Shown here in pieces: positions 43,282 to 52,137 of a DNA stretch of 64,000 bases. Numbering within the stretch: the first letter of the stretch is position 1; the number at the start of each line of letters is the position of its first letter. The position numbers and the translations under genes were made by a program. Under the pieces are notes generated by a model. That model was not told the origin of the DNA, made no database searches, and was given only the letters and a program-made list of their open reading frames with translations. Source of the stretch: an uncultured Lachnospiraceae bacterium (GTDB taxonomy: Bacteria; Bacillota; Clostridia; Lachnospirales; Lachnospiraceae); assembly GCA_947630025.1 (NCBI GenBank), contig CANRFZ010000013.1, forward strand, positions 29,644 through 93,643. Reading direction: 5' to 3'.

Positions 43282-44550
43282 TTACGCCCGCTTCTCGGCC
43301 TGCAGCGACCGGTCACGGTAGATGATGCGCGGCTGCTCCTCGCGGTTTACCGCCGCTTTGGTCAGGATACATTCCGCGATATTGTCGTCCGACGGAATCT
43401 CGTACATGATGTCCATCATCACGTCCTCCATAATGGAGCGGAGCCCTCTCGCGCCGGTCTTGCGCTCATACGCCTGCCGCGCGATCTCCTCCACCGCGTC
43501 CTGCTCCACGCTGAGTCTGACCTCGTCGAACTCAAACAGTTTTTTGTACTGCTTAATCAGCGCGTTCTTAGGTTCGGTCAGAATGCGCACCAGCGCCTCC
43601 TGATCCAGCCCCTCCAGCGTCACCGTAATCGGCACGCGCCCGATAAACTCAGGAATCAGGCCGAATTTCATCAAATCCTGCGGAACGACGTCCTTTAACA
43701 CCGCGCCGATATCCTTGTTGCTCTTTTTCTCGATCTGCGCGTTAAAACCGATGGAATTGCGGTCCAGCCGCTCCTCCACGATCTTTTCCAGCCCGTCGAA
43801 AGCGCCGCCGCAGATAAACAGAATATTGGACGTGTCTATCTGGATCAGCTCCTGATGCGGGTGCTTCCTGCCTCCCTGGGGCGGCACGCTGGCCACCGTG
43901 CCCTCGATGATCTTGAGAAGCGCCTGCTGCACGCCCTCGCCGGACACGTCTCTGGTGATCGAGACATTCTCGCTTTTCTTTGTAATCTTATCGATCTCGT
44001 CAATATAGATGATGCCGTACTGTGCGCGCTCGATATCGTAATCCGCCGCCTGAATCAGCTTCAGCAGGATGTTTTCCACATCCTCGCCCACATAGCCCGC
44101 CTCGGTCAGCGTGGTGGCGTCGGCGATGGCGAACGGCACGTTGATGATCTTGGCCAATGTCTGCGCCAGATAAGTCTTGCCGGAGCCGGTGGGCCCGATC
44201 ATGATAATATTGCTCTTTTGCAGCTCTACGCCGTCCTCCTCCTCGTGGGGAGCCATGACGCGCTTATAGTGGTTGTATACGGAGACGGCCAGCACTTTCT
44301 TGGCCGCGTCCTGTCCGATCACATAGTCGTCCAGAAACTTTCTGATCTCCACCGGCTTTAAGAGGTTGATCTCCATCTCCTCCGCTTCCGGTTCCTCGTC
44401 GTATTCCTCCTCGATGATGTCCGCACAGATGTCCACGCACTCATCGCAGATATACACCCCGGCGGGGCCGGCGATCAGCTTGCGCACCTGATCTTGCGTC
44501 TTATTGCAAAAAGAACATCTTACCTTGTCGCCAGAATTTTTGACTGCCAT
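43282..44550 (-). CDS. clpX: ATP-dependent Clp protease ATP-binding subunit ClpX
   Basis: 422-residue AAA+ unfoldase. N-terminal Cys4 zinc finger ([21 protein letters not shown]), Walker A GPTGSGKT, Walker [10 protein letters not shown], pore loop GYVGEDVEN, and C-terminal [15 protein letters not shown]. Feeds substrates to ClpP, encoded just upstream. Start at 44550 ([15 protein letters not shown]) after AAAGG. Confidence 0.97.
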   Translation of the reverse strand: MAVKNSGDKVRCSFCNKTQDQVRKLIAGPAGVYICDECVDICADIIEEEYDEEPEAEEMEINLLKPVEIRKFLDDYVIGQDAAKKVLAVSVYNHYKRVMAPHEEEDGVELQKSNIIMIGPTGSGKTYLAQTLAKIINVPFAIADATTLTEAGYVGEDVENILLKLIQAADYDIERAQYGIIYIDEIDKITKKSENVSITRDVSGEGVQQALLKIIEGTVASVPPQGGRKHPHQELIQIDTSNILFICGGAFDGLEKIVEERLDRNSIGFNAQIEKKSNKDIGAVLKDVVPQDLMKFGLIPEFIGRVPITVTLEGLDQEALVRILTEPKNALIKQYKKLFEFDEVRLSVEQDAVEEIARQAYERKTGARGLRSIMEDVMMDIMYEIPSDDNIAECILTKAAVNREEQPRIIYRDRSLQAEKRA

Positions 44551-44586
44551 TTTCCTTTTTTGCCTTTCTTCAAACAATATGCGCTC

Positions 44587-45180
44587 TTACACGGCGCTGG
44601 AATGGTCTGTGATGATACGGTCGATCAGGCCGTAGGCCAGCGCTTCCTCGGCGGTCTTCCAGTTGTCTCTCTCCGTGTCCGCCATGATGACTTCAAAATC
44701 CTGCCCCGTGTTCTGGGCCATGATTCTCGCCATCTTTTCCTTGGTCGCCAGAATGTGCTTCGCCGTGATCTCGATCTCGGTCGCCTGTCCCTGTGCGCCG
44801 CCCGCCGGCTGGTGGATCATGATCTCCGCGTTGGGGAGAGCCATCCTCTTGCCCTTGGCGCCGCCCGCCAGCAGAAACGCGCCCATGCTGGCCGCCATAC
44901 CGATACATACGGTGGAGACGTCACATTTGATATAGTTCATCGTATCGTAGATCGCCATGCCAGCGGTCACGGAACCGCCGGGACTGTTGATATACAGGTG
45001 GATATCCTTTTCCGGATCTTCCGACTCCAGAAAAAGCATCTGGGCGACAATCACACTGGCGGATTCGTCCCGAACTTCCTCGCCCAGAAAGATGATTCTT
45101 TCCTTTAACAATCTGGAATAAATGTCGTATGAGCGCTCCCCCTTGGAAGTCTGCTCAATGACGTAAGGTATCAGCGGCAT
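44587..45180 (-). CDS. clpP: ATP-dependent Clp protease proteolytic subunit
   Basis: 197-residue serine protease. Catalytic Ser in GMAASMGAF, His in IMIHQPAGG, Asp in RDNW-region; [12 protein letters not shown] binds substrate. GGAGGGAGCATT precedes the ATG ([20 protein letters not shown]). 16 bases after tig, 36 before clpX. Confidence 0.97.
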   Translation of the reverse strand: MPLIPYVIEQTSKGERSYDIYSRLLKERIIFLGEEVRDESASVIVAQMLFLESEDPEKDIHLYINSPGGSVTAGMAIYDTMNYIKCDVSTVCIGMAASMGAFLLAGGAKGKRMALPNAEIMIHQPAGGAQGQATEIEITAKHILATKEKMARIMAQNTGQDFEVIMADTERDNWKTAEEALAYGLIDRIITDHSSAV

Positions 45181-45196
45181 AATGCTCCCTCCGTTT

Positions 45197-46489
45197 CTAT
45201 TTTTTGTTCTCCTTGGCGTTCTCTGCCACAAACTCCGCGGCTTTTCTGACCGCCAGATCCTGCATGATATTCTTTTTCTCGCGGTCGCCCATCAGCTCTC
45301 TTACTTTGTCCTTCTCCGTCTGATAGACCTCCGCCATCGTATCCAGTTCCTTTTCGTAGTCTTCCTCCGTGGCCTCGATGTTCTCCGCCTTGGCCACCGC
45401 CTCCAGCACCAGTCTGGACTTGATGCGCTCCTCGGCCTGCGGCTTCACCTGATCGACCAGCTGCTGATAGCTGGTGCCGGTGAACTGGAAATACTGCTCC
45501 ATCGAGATGCCCTGCATCGAAATCCGCTGCGCGAACTCATCCACCATCTGACGCTGCTGCGTCTCCAGCATCGCCTCGGGGATCTCCATCTCGGCCTCCG
45601 CCACCGCCGCCTTGATCGCCGCGTCTTCTCTGGCATTCTTGGCGTCCTTTTCCTTCTTCTCGGCGAGATTTTTCTTCACATCCGCGCGGTACTCCGCCAG
45701 CGTGTCGAACTCGGACACTTCGCTGGCGAACTCGTCATCCAGCTCGGGAAGCTCCTTCTCCTTGATCTCTCTGACCGTACATTTGAATACGGCGTCCTTG
45801 CCTTTCAGCTCCTCGGCCTGATAGTCTTCCGGGAACGTCACCTTCACTTCCACTTCCTTGCCGATCTCGGCGCCTACAAGCTGCTCCTCGAAGCCCGGAA
45901 TAAACGCGCCGGAGCCGATGGTCAGGGGGTAGTTCTCTCCCTTGCCGCCCTCGAAAGCGACGCCGTCCACAAAGCCCTCAAAATCCAGCACCGTCATGTC
46001 GCCGTCCTTGACCGGTCTGTCCTCCACCGTGATGTTTCTCGCGTTGTTCTCGCGCTCTCTGTTGATCTCGGCGTCCACGTCCTCCTCGGTGACTTCGGTG
46101 TCGATCTTGTCAATCTTTACGCCCTTGTACTTGCCCAGCTTTACTTCCGGCTTCAGCGCCACCGTCGCCGTAAAGATAAAAGGCTTGCCCGCCTCGATCT
46201 GCGTCACTTCGATCTTCGGTGAGGAAACGATATCCTCCTCGCACTCCAGCAGCGCCTTGTCATAAGCGTCGGGAATCAGCTCATTGGCGGCGTCCTCATA
46301 GAACACCTCTTTGCCGTACATTTTCTCTACTATCTGGCGCGGCACCTTGCCTTTTCTGAAACCGGGGATGTTGATCTTATTCTTCTGCTTCTGGTATGCT
46401 TTTTCGATCGCTTTCTCCAGTTCGTCCGCACCGGCTTCAATGGTCAGCTTCGCCATGTTCTTTTCTAATTTTTCCACTTGTAAACTCAT
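45197..46489 (-). CDS. tig: Trigger factor
   Basis: 430-residue ribosome-associated chaperone. N-terminal ribosome-binding domain with [17 protein letters not shown]; PPIase FKBP domain from about residue 150 ([20 protein letters not shown]); C-terminal helical arms; basic tail [27 protein letters not shown] precedes ATG 46489. Heads the tig-clpP-clpX series. Confidence 0.96.
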   Translation of the reverse strand: MSLQVEKLEKNMAKLTIEAGADELEKAIEKAYQKQKNKINIPGFRKGKVPRQIVEKMYGKEVFYEDAANELIPDAYDKALLECEEDIVSSPKIEVTQIEAGKPFIFTATVALKPEVKLGKYKGVKIDKIDTEVTEEDVDAEINRERENNARNITVEDRPVKDGDMTVLDFEGFVDGVAFEGGKGENYPLTIGSGAFIPGFEEQLVGAEIGKEVEVKVTFPEDYQAEELKGKDAVFKCTVREIKEKELPELDDEFASEVSEFDTLAEYRADVKKNLAEKKEKDAKNAREDAAIKAAVAEAEMEIPEAMLETQQRQMVDEFAQRISMQGISMEQYFQFTGTSYQQLVDQVKPQAEERIKSRLVLEAVAKAENIEATEEDYEKELDTMAEVYQTEKDKVRELMGDREKKNIMQDLAVRKAAEFVAENAKENKK

Positions 46490-46551
46490 CAAACGGTTCC
46501 TCCTTGTAACGGTATCTGCGTCATTACAGTCATTTCCACAGTCATTTAGCT

Positions 46552-46560
46552 ATTATAGCA
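46552..46560 (-). promoter_or_regulatory. Extended -10 promoter of tig
   Basis: Minus-strand TGCTATAAT: a TGn extension directly before a consensus TATAAT, about 60 bases upstream of tig. No good -35. Confidence 0.55.
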
Positions 46561-46566
46561 CAGACT

Positions 46567-47958
46567 TCAAGAAATTACTAGGGTAACTTTTACGCCGTCC
46601 AATAATGCCGCGTCCTCCTCCCGGTGGGTGGCCGCCAGAAGCGTCCTGCCCTCCAGATGCCGCAGCAGATAGCCGCCGCACTTCTCCCGCGTCTCCTCGT
46701 CCAGCCCGGTGAAAGGCTCGTCCAGCAGCAGCAGCCTGCCGGGAGACAGTACCGCCCGCAGCAGCGACACGCGCCTGCGCATCCCGCCGCTGAGTTCTTT
46801 GACCGGCTTAGTCAAGCAGTCCTCCGGCAGAATCTGCGCCGCCTCCCGCCGCACCATGCGCAGGATCTCCCCGGCGCTGCCGCGGCAGGGCGCCATTCCC
46901 AGCATGATATTACACAGGGCGTCATACTCCTCGCACAGTCTGTCCTCCTGAAAAACCATCCCCACCGCGGACGGCACGCCCGTAATCTGCCCGCCGTCGG
47001 CGTGATCCAACCCGGTCAATATCCGAAGCAGCGTCGTCTTGCCCGCGCCGGAGGGCGCCATCAGCAGATACCGCCCGCCTTCCGGCACCGTCAGGCTATA
47101 GTCCCGCAGCACGGTCTGCTCCCCGAAGGCTTTGTCCACGTGGCTGATCCGCAGCGCGCCGCCGGGCTCCTGCCGCCTTCCGGCCTTTCCGCCCCGCAGG
47201 ACAGGATAAGGCTTCCACCGGGCGAACCGCCCTACCAGCCCCAGCACCGCCTTTTCAAAAAGGAAGCTCAGCAGAATCACCGTCAGCGTCCAAGCGAACA
47301 GGCCCGCCGTGTCCAGATAAATCTTAGACATATACAGCCTTTCCCCCAGCGAAAAGTCCGGCAGCCCGATGACCTCCGCCGCTACGCCGGATTTCCAGCT
47401 CATCCCCAGAGATACCCGCAGGCAGCTCTCCAGATACGGCATCAGCGCCGGGCGGTACAGATAGAACCAACGCCTCCCGGCGCCCATGCCAAAGACCTGC
47501 GCCATCTCCAGAAGCTGCCTGTCCGTGCTTTGCAGCCCGGCCTCCGTATTGAGATACACATTGGGAAAAACGATCAGAAAACTGATCAGGAACGACAACC
47601 GCGAGGAGCCGAACCAGATCAGCAGCAGCACGACAAAAGACGCCACCGGGATGGATTTCAGTGCGGCCATCACGGGCGCGCACAGTTCCCCGAACAGAGG
47701 AAACCGGTACGCAAGCGCCCCCGCCGCCAGCCCAAGACAAAGGGCCAGGAAAAATCCCAGCCCGATTCTCGTCAGAGAGCAGAATACCGTTTTCAGGAAA
47801 TCCGGCTGCACCATATTCCGCACAAAAGTCCCCGCGACCTGTACCGGCCCTACCAGCAGGATACTGTTATCCGTCCACAGGGCCGCAAGCTGCCATACCG
47901 CCAGCCAGAACAATATGATTGCCGCTTTTTTTACATATCCGCTCCGTCTCTTTTTCAC
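46567..47958 (-). CDS. ABC importer with permease and ATPase fused in one chain (NitT/TauT-like)
   Basis: 463 residues. Residues about 1-245: six-helix permease of the BPD_transp_1 type with EAA loop-like SLGMSWKSGVAAEVIGLPDF. Residues about 265-463: ABC ATPase with Walker A APSGAGKTT, signature LSGGMRRRVSLLRAVL, Walker B LLLLDEPFTGLD. In SsuBC/TauBC/ThiYZ systems these are separate proteins. The ATPase lacks a typical Q-loop spacing check by eye but has VFQEDRL. GTG start at 47958 with GGGGTG upstream, 24 bases after the binding protein. Substrate unknown. Confidence 0.85.
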   Translation of the reverse strand: MKKRRSGYVKKAAIILFWLAVWQLAALWTDNSILLVGPVQVAGTFVRNMVQPDFLKTVFCSLTRIGLGFFLALCLGLAAGALAYRFPLFGELCAPVMAALKSIPVASFVVLLLIWFGSSRLSFLISFLIVFPNVYLNTEAGLQSTDRQLLEMAQVFGMGAGRRWFYLYRPALMPYLESCLRVSLGMSWKSGVAAEVIGLPDFSLGERLYMSKIYLDTAGLFAWTLTVILLSFLFEKAVLGLVGRFARWKPYPVLRGGKAGRRQEPGGALRISHVDKAFGEQTVLRDYSLTVPEGGRYLLMAPSGAGKTTLLRILTGLDHADGGQITGVPSAVGMVFQEDRLCEEYDALCNIMLGMAPCRGSAGEILRMVRREAAQILPEDCLTKPVKELSGGMRRRVSLLRAVLSPGRLLLLDEPFTGLDEETREKCGGYLLRHLEGRTLLAATHREEDAALLDGVKVTLVIS

Positions 47959-47981
47959 ATGACACCCCGCTGCCAATATCG

Positions 47982-49157
47982 TTACCGCTGATAATAGAAG
48001 TCGCCGCCCGGCAGTCCGCCGCCCACGGAAGCCGCGTCCTGCTCGCACAATACCTGCAGATAGCCCTCCAGCGCCGTTTTCATGTCCGCGCCGTCGATAT
48101 AGGTAATATTGCAGGCCGGCATCGCCTTGGCCGCAACCTCGGCCTTCTCGATAATGCCTGCTGCCGCCACCAGCTCCGCCGTCTCCTCCACGTGCTCATT
48201 GGCGTACTCCGTGCTGGCCCGGTGCTCATCCAAGAACAGATCCACCGCGTCCGGATGCGTCTCCAGAAAAGAATTGCTCACCACCGTGACGCCCGTCACG
48301 AGACTGCTGCCGCCCTCTCCCTGCACCGCGGCCCATTCCTCCGTCAGATCCAGCGCCACGGAAAGATCCTTGTTCTGCGCGCAGGCCGCCGTCACGAAAG
48401 GCTGCGGCAGAACGCCCACCGCGTCCGGCGTCTCCGCCAGAACAGCCGCCACCTCCGTGGCCTCCGACTTGTATTCCAGCGTCACGTCATCCGTGGACAG
48501 ACCGTTCTCTTTTAAAAGATACTGCAACACATAGTCCGGCGTCGTGCCCTTGCCGGTGAGATAAACGGTGCGGCCCTTCAGATCCGCCATCGACCGGATC
48601 GAAGAATCCGCCGTCACCACATAGAGCACGCCCAGTGTGTTGATGTCGATGACGGACACGCCGCCCTGCGTCTTGTTGTAGAGCACGCTGGCTACATTGG
48701 CAGGCACCAGCACGATGTCCAGATCCTCCGAGAGCACCTGCGGGAGCAGCTCGTCCGCCGACGCCGCCATCTGGAACGTGTAATTGCCGGACGCCTCGCC
48801 TTTTTCGGCCTGATCCATCAGATACACCAGCCCGATGGATGTGGGCCCTTTCAGGGAGCCGATCCTGACCTCCACAGACTCGGAAGTCTGCCCGTCGTCC
48901 GCCGACGCCGCCTGCTCCGCATCGGACTCTCCTGCCGCGTCCGCTCCCTGTTCCGCGTCCGCGTCTTCCTGTCCTGCGTCCGCCTCCGCGGAACCGTCCG
49001 CCGCTGCCGCCTCGTCTGTTCCGTCCTGCGTCTCCGCCGTCTCGTCTGCGGCGGCTGCCTCATTTGTGACACTTGTGTCGTTTCCCTTGCCGCAGCCGAC
49101 TGCTGCCGCCGCCAGCAGTGCAGCGCTCATTATTACCGCTATCGCTTTCCTTTTCAT
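47982..49157 (-). CDS. ABC transporter substrate-binding lipoprotein (NMT1/SsuA-like)
   Basis: 391 residues. Signal with lipobox Cys22 (AAAAVGCGKGN), then a remarkable 70-residue Ala/Glu/Asp-rich linker, then a type II binding fold: VRIGSLKGPTSIGLVYLMD, DIVLVPANVASVLYNKT, LKGRTVYLTGKGTTPDYVLQ and AVGVLPQPFVTAA. The pattern fits the NitT/TauT/HMP class (aromatic, sulfonate or thiamine-precursor ligands) but not a named member. AAAGGAGGAGAAG precedes the ATG. Lies behind the structured leader at 49224-49367. Confidence 0.85.
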   Translation of the reverse strand: MKRKAIAVIMSAALLAAAAVGCGKGNDTSVTNEAAAADETAETQDGTDEAAAADGSAEADAGQEDADAEQGADAAGESDAEQAASADDGQTSESVEVRIGSLKGPTSIGLVYLMDQAEKGEASGNYTFQMAASADELLPQVLSEDLDIVLVPANVASVLYNKTQGGVSVIDINTLGVLYVVTADSSIRSMADLKGRTVYLTGKGTTPDYVLQYLLKENGLSTDDVTLEYKSEATEVAAVLAETPDAVGVLPQPFVTAACAQNKDLSVALDLTEEWAAVQGEGGSSLVTGVTVVSNSFLETHPDAVDLFLDEHRASTEYANEHVEETAELVAAAGIIEKAEVAAKAMPACNITYIDGADMKTALEGYLQVLCEQDAASVGGGLPGGDFYYQR

Positions 49158-49223
49158 CTTCTCCTCCTTTTCCCGACTGTCAGCCGCCCACCGCCTGCGC
49201 ATCCGAAGGAATGACATCACAAT

Positions 49224-49367
49224 AAAAAAGCGCCCAAAGGCGCACTGTTCCCTCATTCTGTAAGTGTAAGCCGCCTTTCTTCTCAGATACGGCGCGCGCC
49301 GCTCTTTGAAAGTCAGAGTATCCTTTGTCCGTATCCCGTCAGGACGAACCTTCCGGGTAACTTACAG
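49224..49367 (-). promoter_or_regulatory. Structured leader RNA with terminator, candidate riboswitch
   Basis: Minus-strand leader starting at the predicted transcription start. A 7-bp closing stem CTGTAAG / CTTACAG joins 49361-49367 to 49258-49264; inside are several short helices. After it lies a terminator GCGCC-TTTG-GGCGC with six T (49224-49243). AAAGGCG just inside the closing stem (49272-49278) is exactly complementary to CGCCTTT of the terminator's 5' arm (49236-49242), giving a mutually exclusive antiterminator. No match to TPP, SAM, cobalamin, FMN, purine, glycine or guanidine-I cores. Confidence 0.65.
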
Positions 49368-49369
49368 AC

Positions 49370-49398
49370 AGTATACATGATCCGGCGGCAAAAAACAA
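49370..49398 (-). promoter_or_regulatory. Promoter of the fused ABC importer operon
   Basis: Minus-strand TTGTTT (49393-49398), 17-base spacer, TATACT (49370-49375), placing the RNA start at about 49363 on the leader's closing stem. Confidence 0.65.
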
Positions 49399-49409
49399 GA
49401 CACAAACAA

Positions 49410-49431
49410 CCCGTCTGCTGACACAGACGGG
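49410..49431 (-). terminator. Terminator of the spore-protein gene
   Basis: Perfect 8-bp stem CCCGTCTG / CAGACGGG, T-rich on both strands, 19 bases beyond the stop. Confidence 0.8.
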
Positions 49432-49449
49432 CTGCTTTTTTCAGATTGC

Positions 49450-49650
49450 TTATTTCATCTGCTCTTCCTGGCTCTTGATCATTCTACGAACCATTTCGCC
49501 GCCGATGGAACCTGCCTCTTTGGATGTCAGGTCGCCGTTGTAACCGCTTTTCAGGTTTACACCCAGCTCAGACGCAACCTCAGTCTTAAAGCGATCCATG
49601 GCTGCCTTAGCCTCAGGAACCTCAACTCTATTCGTCTTGTTGCCTGTCAT
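49450..49650 (-). CDS. Alpha/beta-type small acid-soluble spore protein
   Basis: 66-residue SASP that coats and protects spore DNA. Contains the germination protease region (FKTEVASELGVNL) and the DNA-binding GYNGDLTSKEAGSIGGEMVRRM. Length is typical. ATG at 49650 is 8 bases from GGAGG; the in-frame GTG at 49659 overlaps the SD and was rejected. Expected to be under sigma-G; CATACTA at 49850-49856 on the minus strand resembles a sigma-G -10, but far upstream. Evidence that the organism sporulates. Confidence 0.95.
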   Translation of the reverse strand: MTGNKTNRVEVPEAKAAMDRFKTEVASELGVNLKSGYNGDLTSKEAGSIGGEMVRRMIKSQEEQMK

Positions 49651-49902
49651 TTCTTTCACCTCCGAAATACATTAGAACGCATCGTTTCCGAACTGCATTC
49701 TGTGATCTATATGATTGAGATAAGCGCTTCCGTTCGCGCTTATCCCGGACAGATGTCCGTACCGCCGTAGCTCTTGCCCGGCGGCGCGGCGTTCCGAAAC
49801 CGGAACCTGCAATCCGTGAAAGCGTTCACTTTATCGCTCATCTTGATGTTAGTATGTTCGGATGAGGTGAAAATATAATGGAAAGTTTTGGGAGGTGTTT
49901 TT
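49651..49902. other. Upstream region of the spore-protein gene
   Basis: About 250 bases. Contains a perfect 9-bp hairpin GATAAGCGC / GCGCTTATC (49719-49744), a small GGACAGATGTCC palindrome and GC-rich inverted repeats. No gene seen. Confidence 0.5.
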
Positions 49903-50385
49903 TCATAAGCTATTTATAGCCTCTCTTACCATCATAAGGGTATAACCGAGCAGGTTTTGACCTTTCCATTTTGTCATTTCAAGTCTGCCAGGGTCTCGCA
50001 GCGACAAACCGATACCCCAAATCGTATCTTTCACGGCGCACTCCGCCAAAACAGATTTTCCGGTTTTAAGCAGCTTGTCCCTCAATTCATTATTTTGTGT
50101 GAATTTTTCCATTAAACCTTGATATACTACTATCTGCCTGACACCGTTCCATATATTGTCATCATATCCAGCGATCTTTCGCCCAAGCGACTTTATCTCT
50201 GTCACTTCCTTAGTTTCTAAAATCTGAGCGGCGTTTTCATCATCTCCGAAACAGACGGCTTTTTTATACATCATATACTGTTCCATAGAAGAAAATATAA
50301 TACCGTCTACCGAAAAAGCAGAAAGATACCAGTTACTCAAAAAACCATTATCTTCATCAGGATTATGAAAACAAACAATCTGCAT
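49903..50385 (-). CDS. NADAR-domain protein (YbiA-like ADP-ribose/N-glycosidase)
   Basis: 160 residues that match NADAR end to end: FLSNWYLSAFSVDGIIFSSM, the catalytic Glu35 in SSMEQYMMYKKA, LGRKIAGYDDNIW, LLKTGKSVLAECAVKDTIWG and WKGQNLLGYTLMMVRE. NADAR proteins hydrolyse N-glycosidic bonds of ADP-ribose-type products, and some are antitoxins to DarT1 DNA ADP-ribosyltransferases. Its ATG overlaps the previous stop (TAATG), so it is translated with the upstream gene. Low GC, unlike the flanking genes. Confidence 0.9.
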   Translation of the reverse strand: MQIVCFHNPDEDNGFLSNWYLSAFSVDGIIFSSMEQYMMYKKAVCFGDDENAAQILETKEVTEIKSLGRKIAGYDDNIWNGVRQIVVYQGLMEKFTQNNELRDKLLKTGKSVLAECAVKDTIWGIGLSLRDPGRLEMTKWKGQNLLGYTLMMVREAINSL

Positions 50386-50801
50386 TAAACAACACCAACC
50401 TTTTTAATAGCCAAATCCAGCTCTAGGTCATGTAATCCCAAATAGGCTTTCACCAAAAAATCAATCGGAACTTTCTGGATCAGTTCTGAACTAGGTACAT
50501 TGTAATACCATTGGTAATAAGCGTAAAATTCGCCGATCCAATCAGGTAAAAACCCCTGAAACGCATTACCTTCCTTGAGTTTATAGTCTTCGGTTTTTGA
50601 GAAGTAATTCCATAGTTCTTCCGCATTCATCGTAATAACATAGGCTTTGGCTTCATCAACACTTTTGCGTGTTTTACTTGCCATATATGTTTGAATGAAA
50701 TCTCTTGTATCCTTATTGGGAAAAGCCTGCGCTACAAAGTCAAAAAGTTTTCCCTGACTCTCTACAACATCGTTTAAATAGACATCTGCATATGCTTGCA
50801 T
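50385..50801 (-). CDS. Unknown small protein between DUF3990 and NADAR
   Basis: 138 residues, alpha-helical by composition. N-terminal half: MQAYADVYLNDVVESQGKLF and FIQTYMASKTRKSVDEAKAY; C-terminal half: WIGEFYAYYQWYYNVPSSEL, KVPIDFLVKAYLGLHDLELD. The C-terminal part resembles DUF3791-like partners of DUF3990 genes. No catalytic motif. Start ATG at 50801 is five bases after the DUF3990 stop, behind GAGAGG. Likely a toxin-binding partner, adaptor or immunity protein. Confidence 0.7.
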   Translation of the reverse strand: MQAYADVYLNDVVESQGKLFDFVAQAFPNKDTRDFIQTYMASKTRKSVDEAKAYVITMNAEELWNYFSKTEDYKLKEGNAFQGFLPDWIGEFYAYYQWYYNVPSSELIQKVPIDFLVKAYLGLHDLELDLAIKKVGVV

Positions 50802-50806
50802 CGCTT

Positions 50807-51460
50807 TCACCTCTCCAAAAGTGTGCTGAACACCTTTGTTACCTTATTGGCGTCAGAATTTACCAAGTCTCTCATTTTTTGTCTTGCCTCAACGTCCCGC
50901 AAATTATATTTTGCATTGAATTCATCATAGTTTACCATCGAAATATCCGTTTCAATTTCTTGCAGCTTTGAATATGCAATAGGAGACTTAATACAATACT
51001 GTATCCCCAAATCTCCTAATGACAAGAGTTCTGCGAGAACATCCACATCTATATTATCTCTGACAAACTCTCTTGCTATATAGAAATAGGACGCATTGGC
51101 TCTCCAGCCTTTGATGACATCATACCCGTCTGTATCAAGTCCATAGTTCTCAATGAATTTTGCCGCAAGCATTTTATAACGCTTTGTGTCCGATGCGTCA
51201 CGGTGTTTCATAAGTTCAGCCAACCAACATAGTATGTCTCTTTCCTGAAAATCTAAGATCTTCAAGTTGTCCGTGTCCAACTCATATTTATGAAGCCACC
51301 CATTGTTATCATTCGGCCGGCATACCGCCCATTCTTTGGCAAGCTCCGGATTTTCAGTCAAATAGAACCCTTTCCCATAATCATGTTTCTCATCCCCCAA
51401 GCCAAAAGTGGGTACAACAATTTTGTCAGGAGTTCCGTGATACAATATCAGTTTTCCCAT
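50807..51460 (-). CDS. DUF3990 ADP-ribosyltransferase-like protein
   Basis: 217 residues. LILYHGTPDKIV (His8), DYGKGFYLTENPELAKEWA (Tyr33) and LGIQYCIKSP (Gln154) fit an ART-type H-Y-[EQ] triad in DUF3990, a family usually placed in the ADP-ribosyl superfamily. No signal peptide, so it acts inside the cell. First gene of a tight three-gene operon with the unknown protein and NADAR. AT-rich composition suggests transfer. Proposed role: NAD-consuming toxin. Triad assignment is by eye. Confidence 0.75.
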   Translation of the reverse strand: MGKLILYHGTPDKIVVPTFGLGDEKHDYGKGFYLTENPELAKEWAVCRPNDNNGWLHKYELDTDNLKILDFQERDILCWLAELMKHRDASDTKRYKMLAAKFIENYGLDTDGYDVIKGWRANASYFYIAREFVRDNIDVDVLAELLSLGDLGIQYCIKSPIAYSKLQEIETDISMVNYDEFNAKYNLRDVEARQKMRDLVNSDANKVTKVFSTLLER

Positions 51461-51643
51461 TTCATCATTTCTCCCTAAACAAACATTTTATTTCACTACA
51501 TTTTCCACCATTTCATCTTCTGCTATATCGGCAAAAACAATATCGACATTTTGGAAAAAATACGCTTTATACGACATTACTAAATATATCATATTCCTGA
51601 TGCTATTTCTATCCTAATTTCCAAAACATCACATATTTTATCC

Positions 51644-52137
51644 CTACTCAATCCCCCACACAATCGTGACCGTATCGCACATTTCGATGTCGTCCGGCTC
51701 ACTTTCATATAACCCGCCTACTGCCCGCATTTCGTCTGCGAATCCCGCCGCGACTTTCCCCGGTTCTATAATCCTGATCTTTGTACCGAGCGAAAATATC
51801 CATCCATAGAACTGGTCGCTCAGCGCCACATCCACATTTGTGCCAGACCATCCTTCTCTGTCTGACTTCTGAATCTGGATTTCCCTGCCGAAACGATCCA
51901 GCCGCTTTAGCTGGGCGGCCTCATAGTCACTGGAAAACCCTGTCAGTTTCCGGATCAGTTCATTGGATTTTTTCTCCGTGATAAACTTGGAAGACGGAAT
52001 CGCATCCACTAACAGTTTCAACTCTGCGATCTCAAACTGCTTTTTGCCCACATGATAGGTATAGTTCCGTCCGTTTTTTCTTTCATGATGCGGCTGAGAT
52101 AATACAATTTCAATTTCTGATTAGTACCTTTTGGCAT
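51644..52137 (-). pseudogene. WYL-domain regulator remnant with two internal deletions
   Basis: Begins MPKGTNQKLKLYYLSRIMKE at 52137, typical of WYL transcription factors, but the helix-turn-helix is missing: a deletion with frameshift joins to YTYHVGKKQFEIAELKLLVD in another frame near 52055. A second, in-frame loss removes the WYL core, joining YEAAQLKR to LDRFGREIQI. The C-terminal WCX part (DQFYGWIFSLGTKIRIIEPG) is intact. Reads as 135 codons from 52051 if internal start is used. Almost certainly non-functional as a regulator. Confidence 0.75.

Noticed and set aside
46624..47991. 455-codon plus-strand open frame opposite the fused ABC gene
   Set aside because: Gln/Arg/Pro-rich shadow with no start signal.
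49224..49367. Known riboswitch (TPP, SAM, cobalamin, guanidine-I, glycine, FMN)
   Set aside because: None of the conserved cores was found by eye; a CTGAGA occurs by chance without the other TPP parts.
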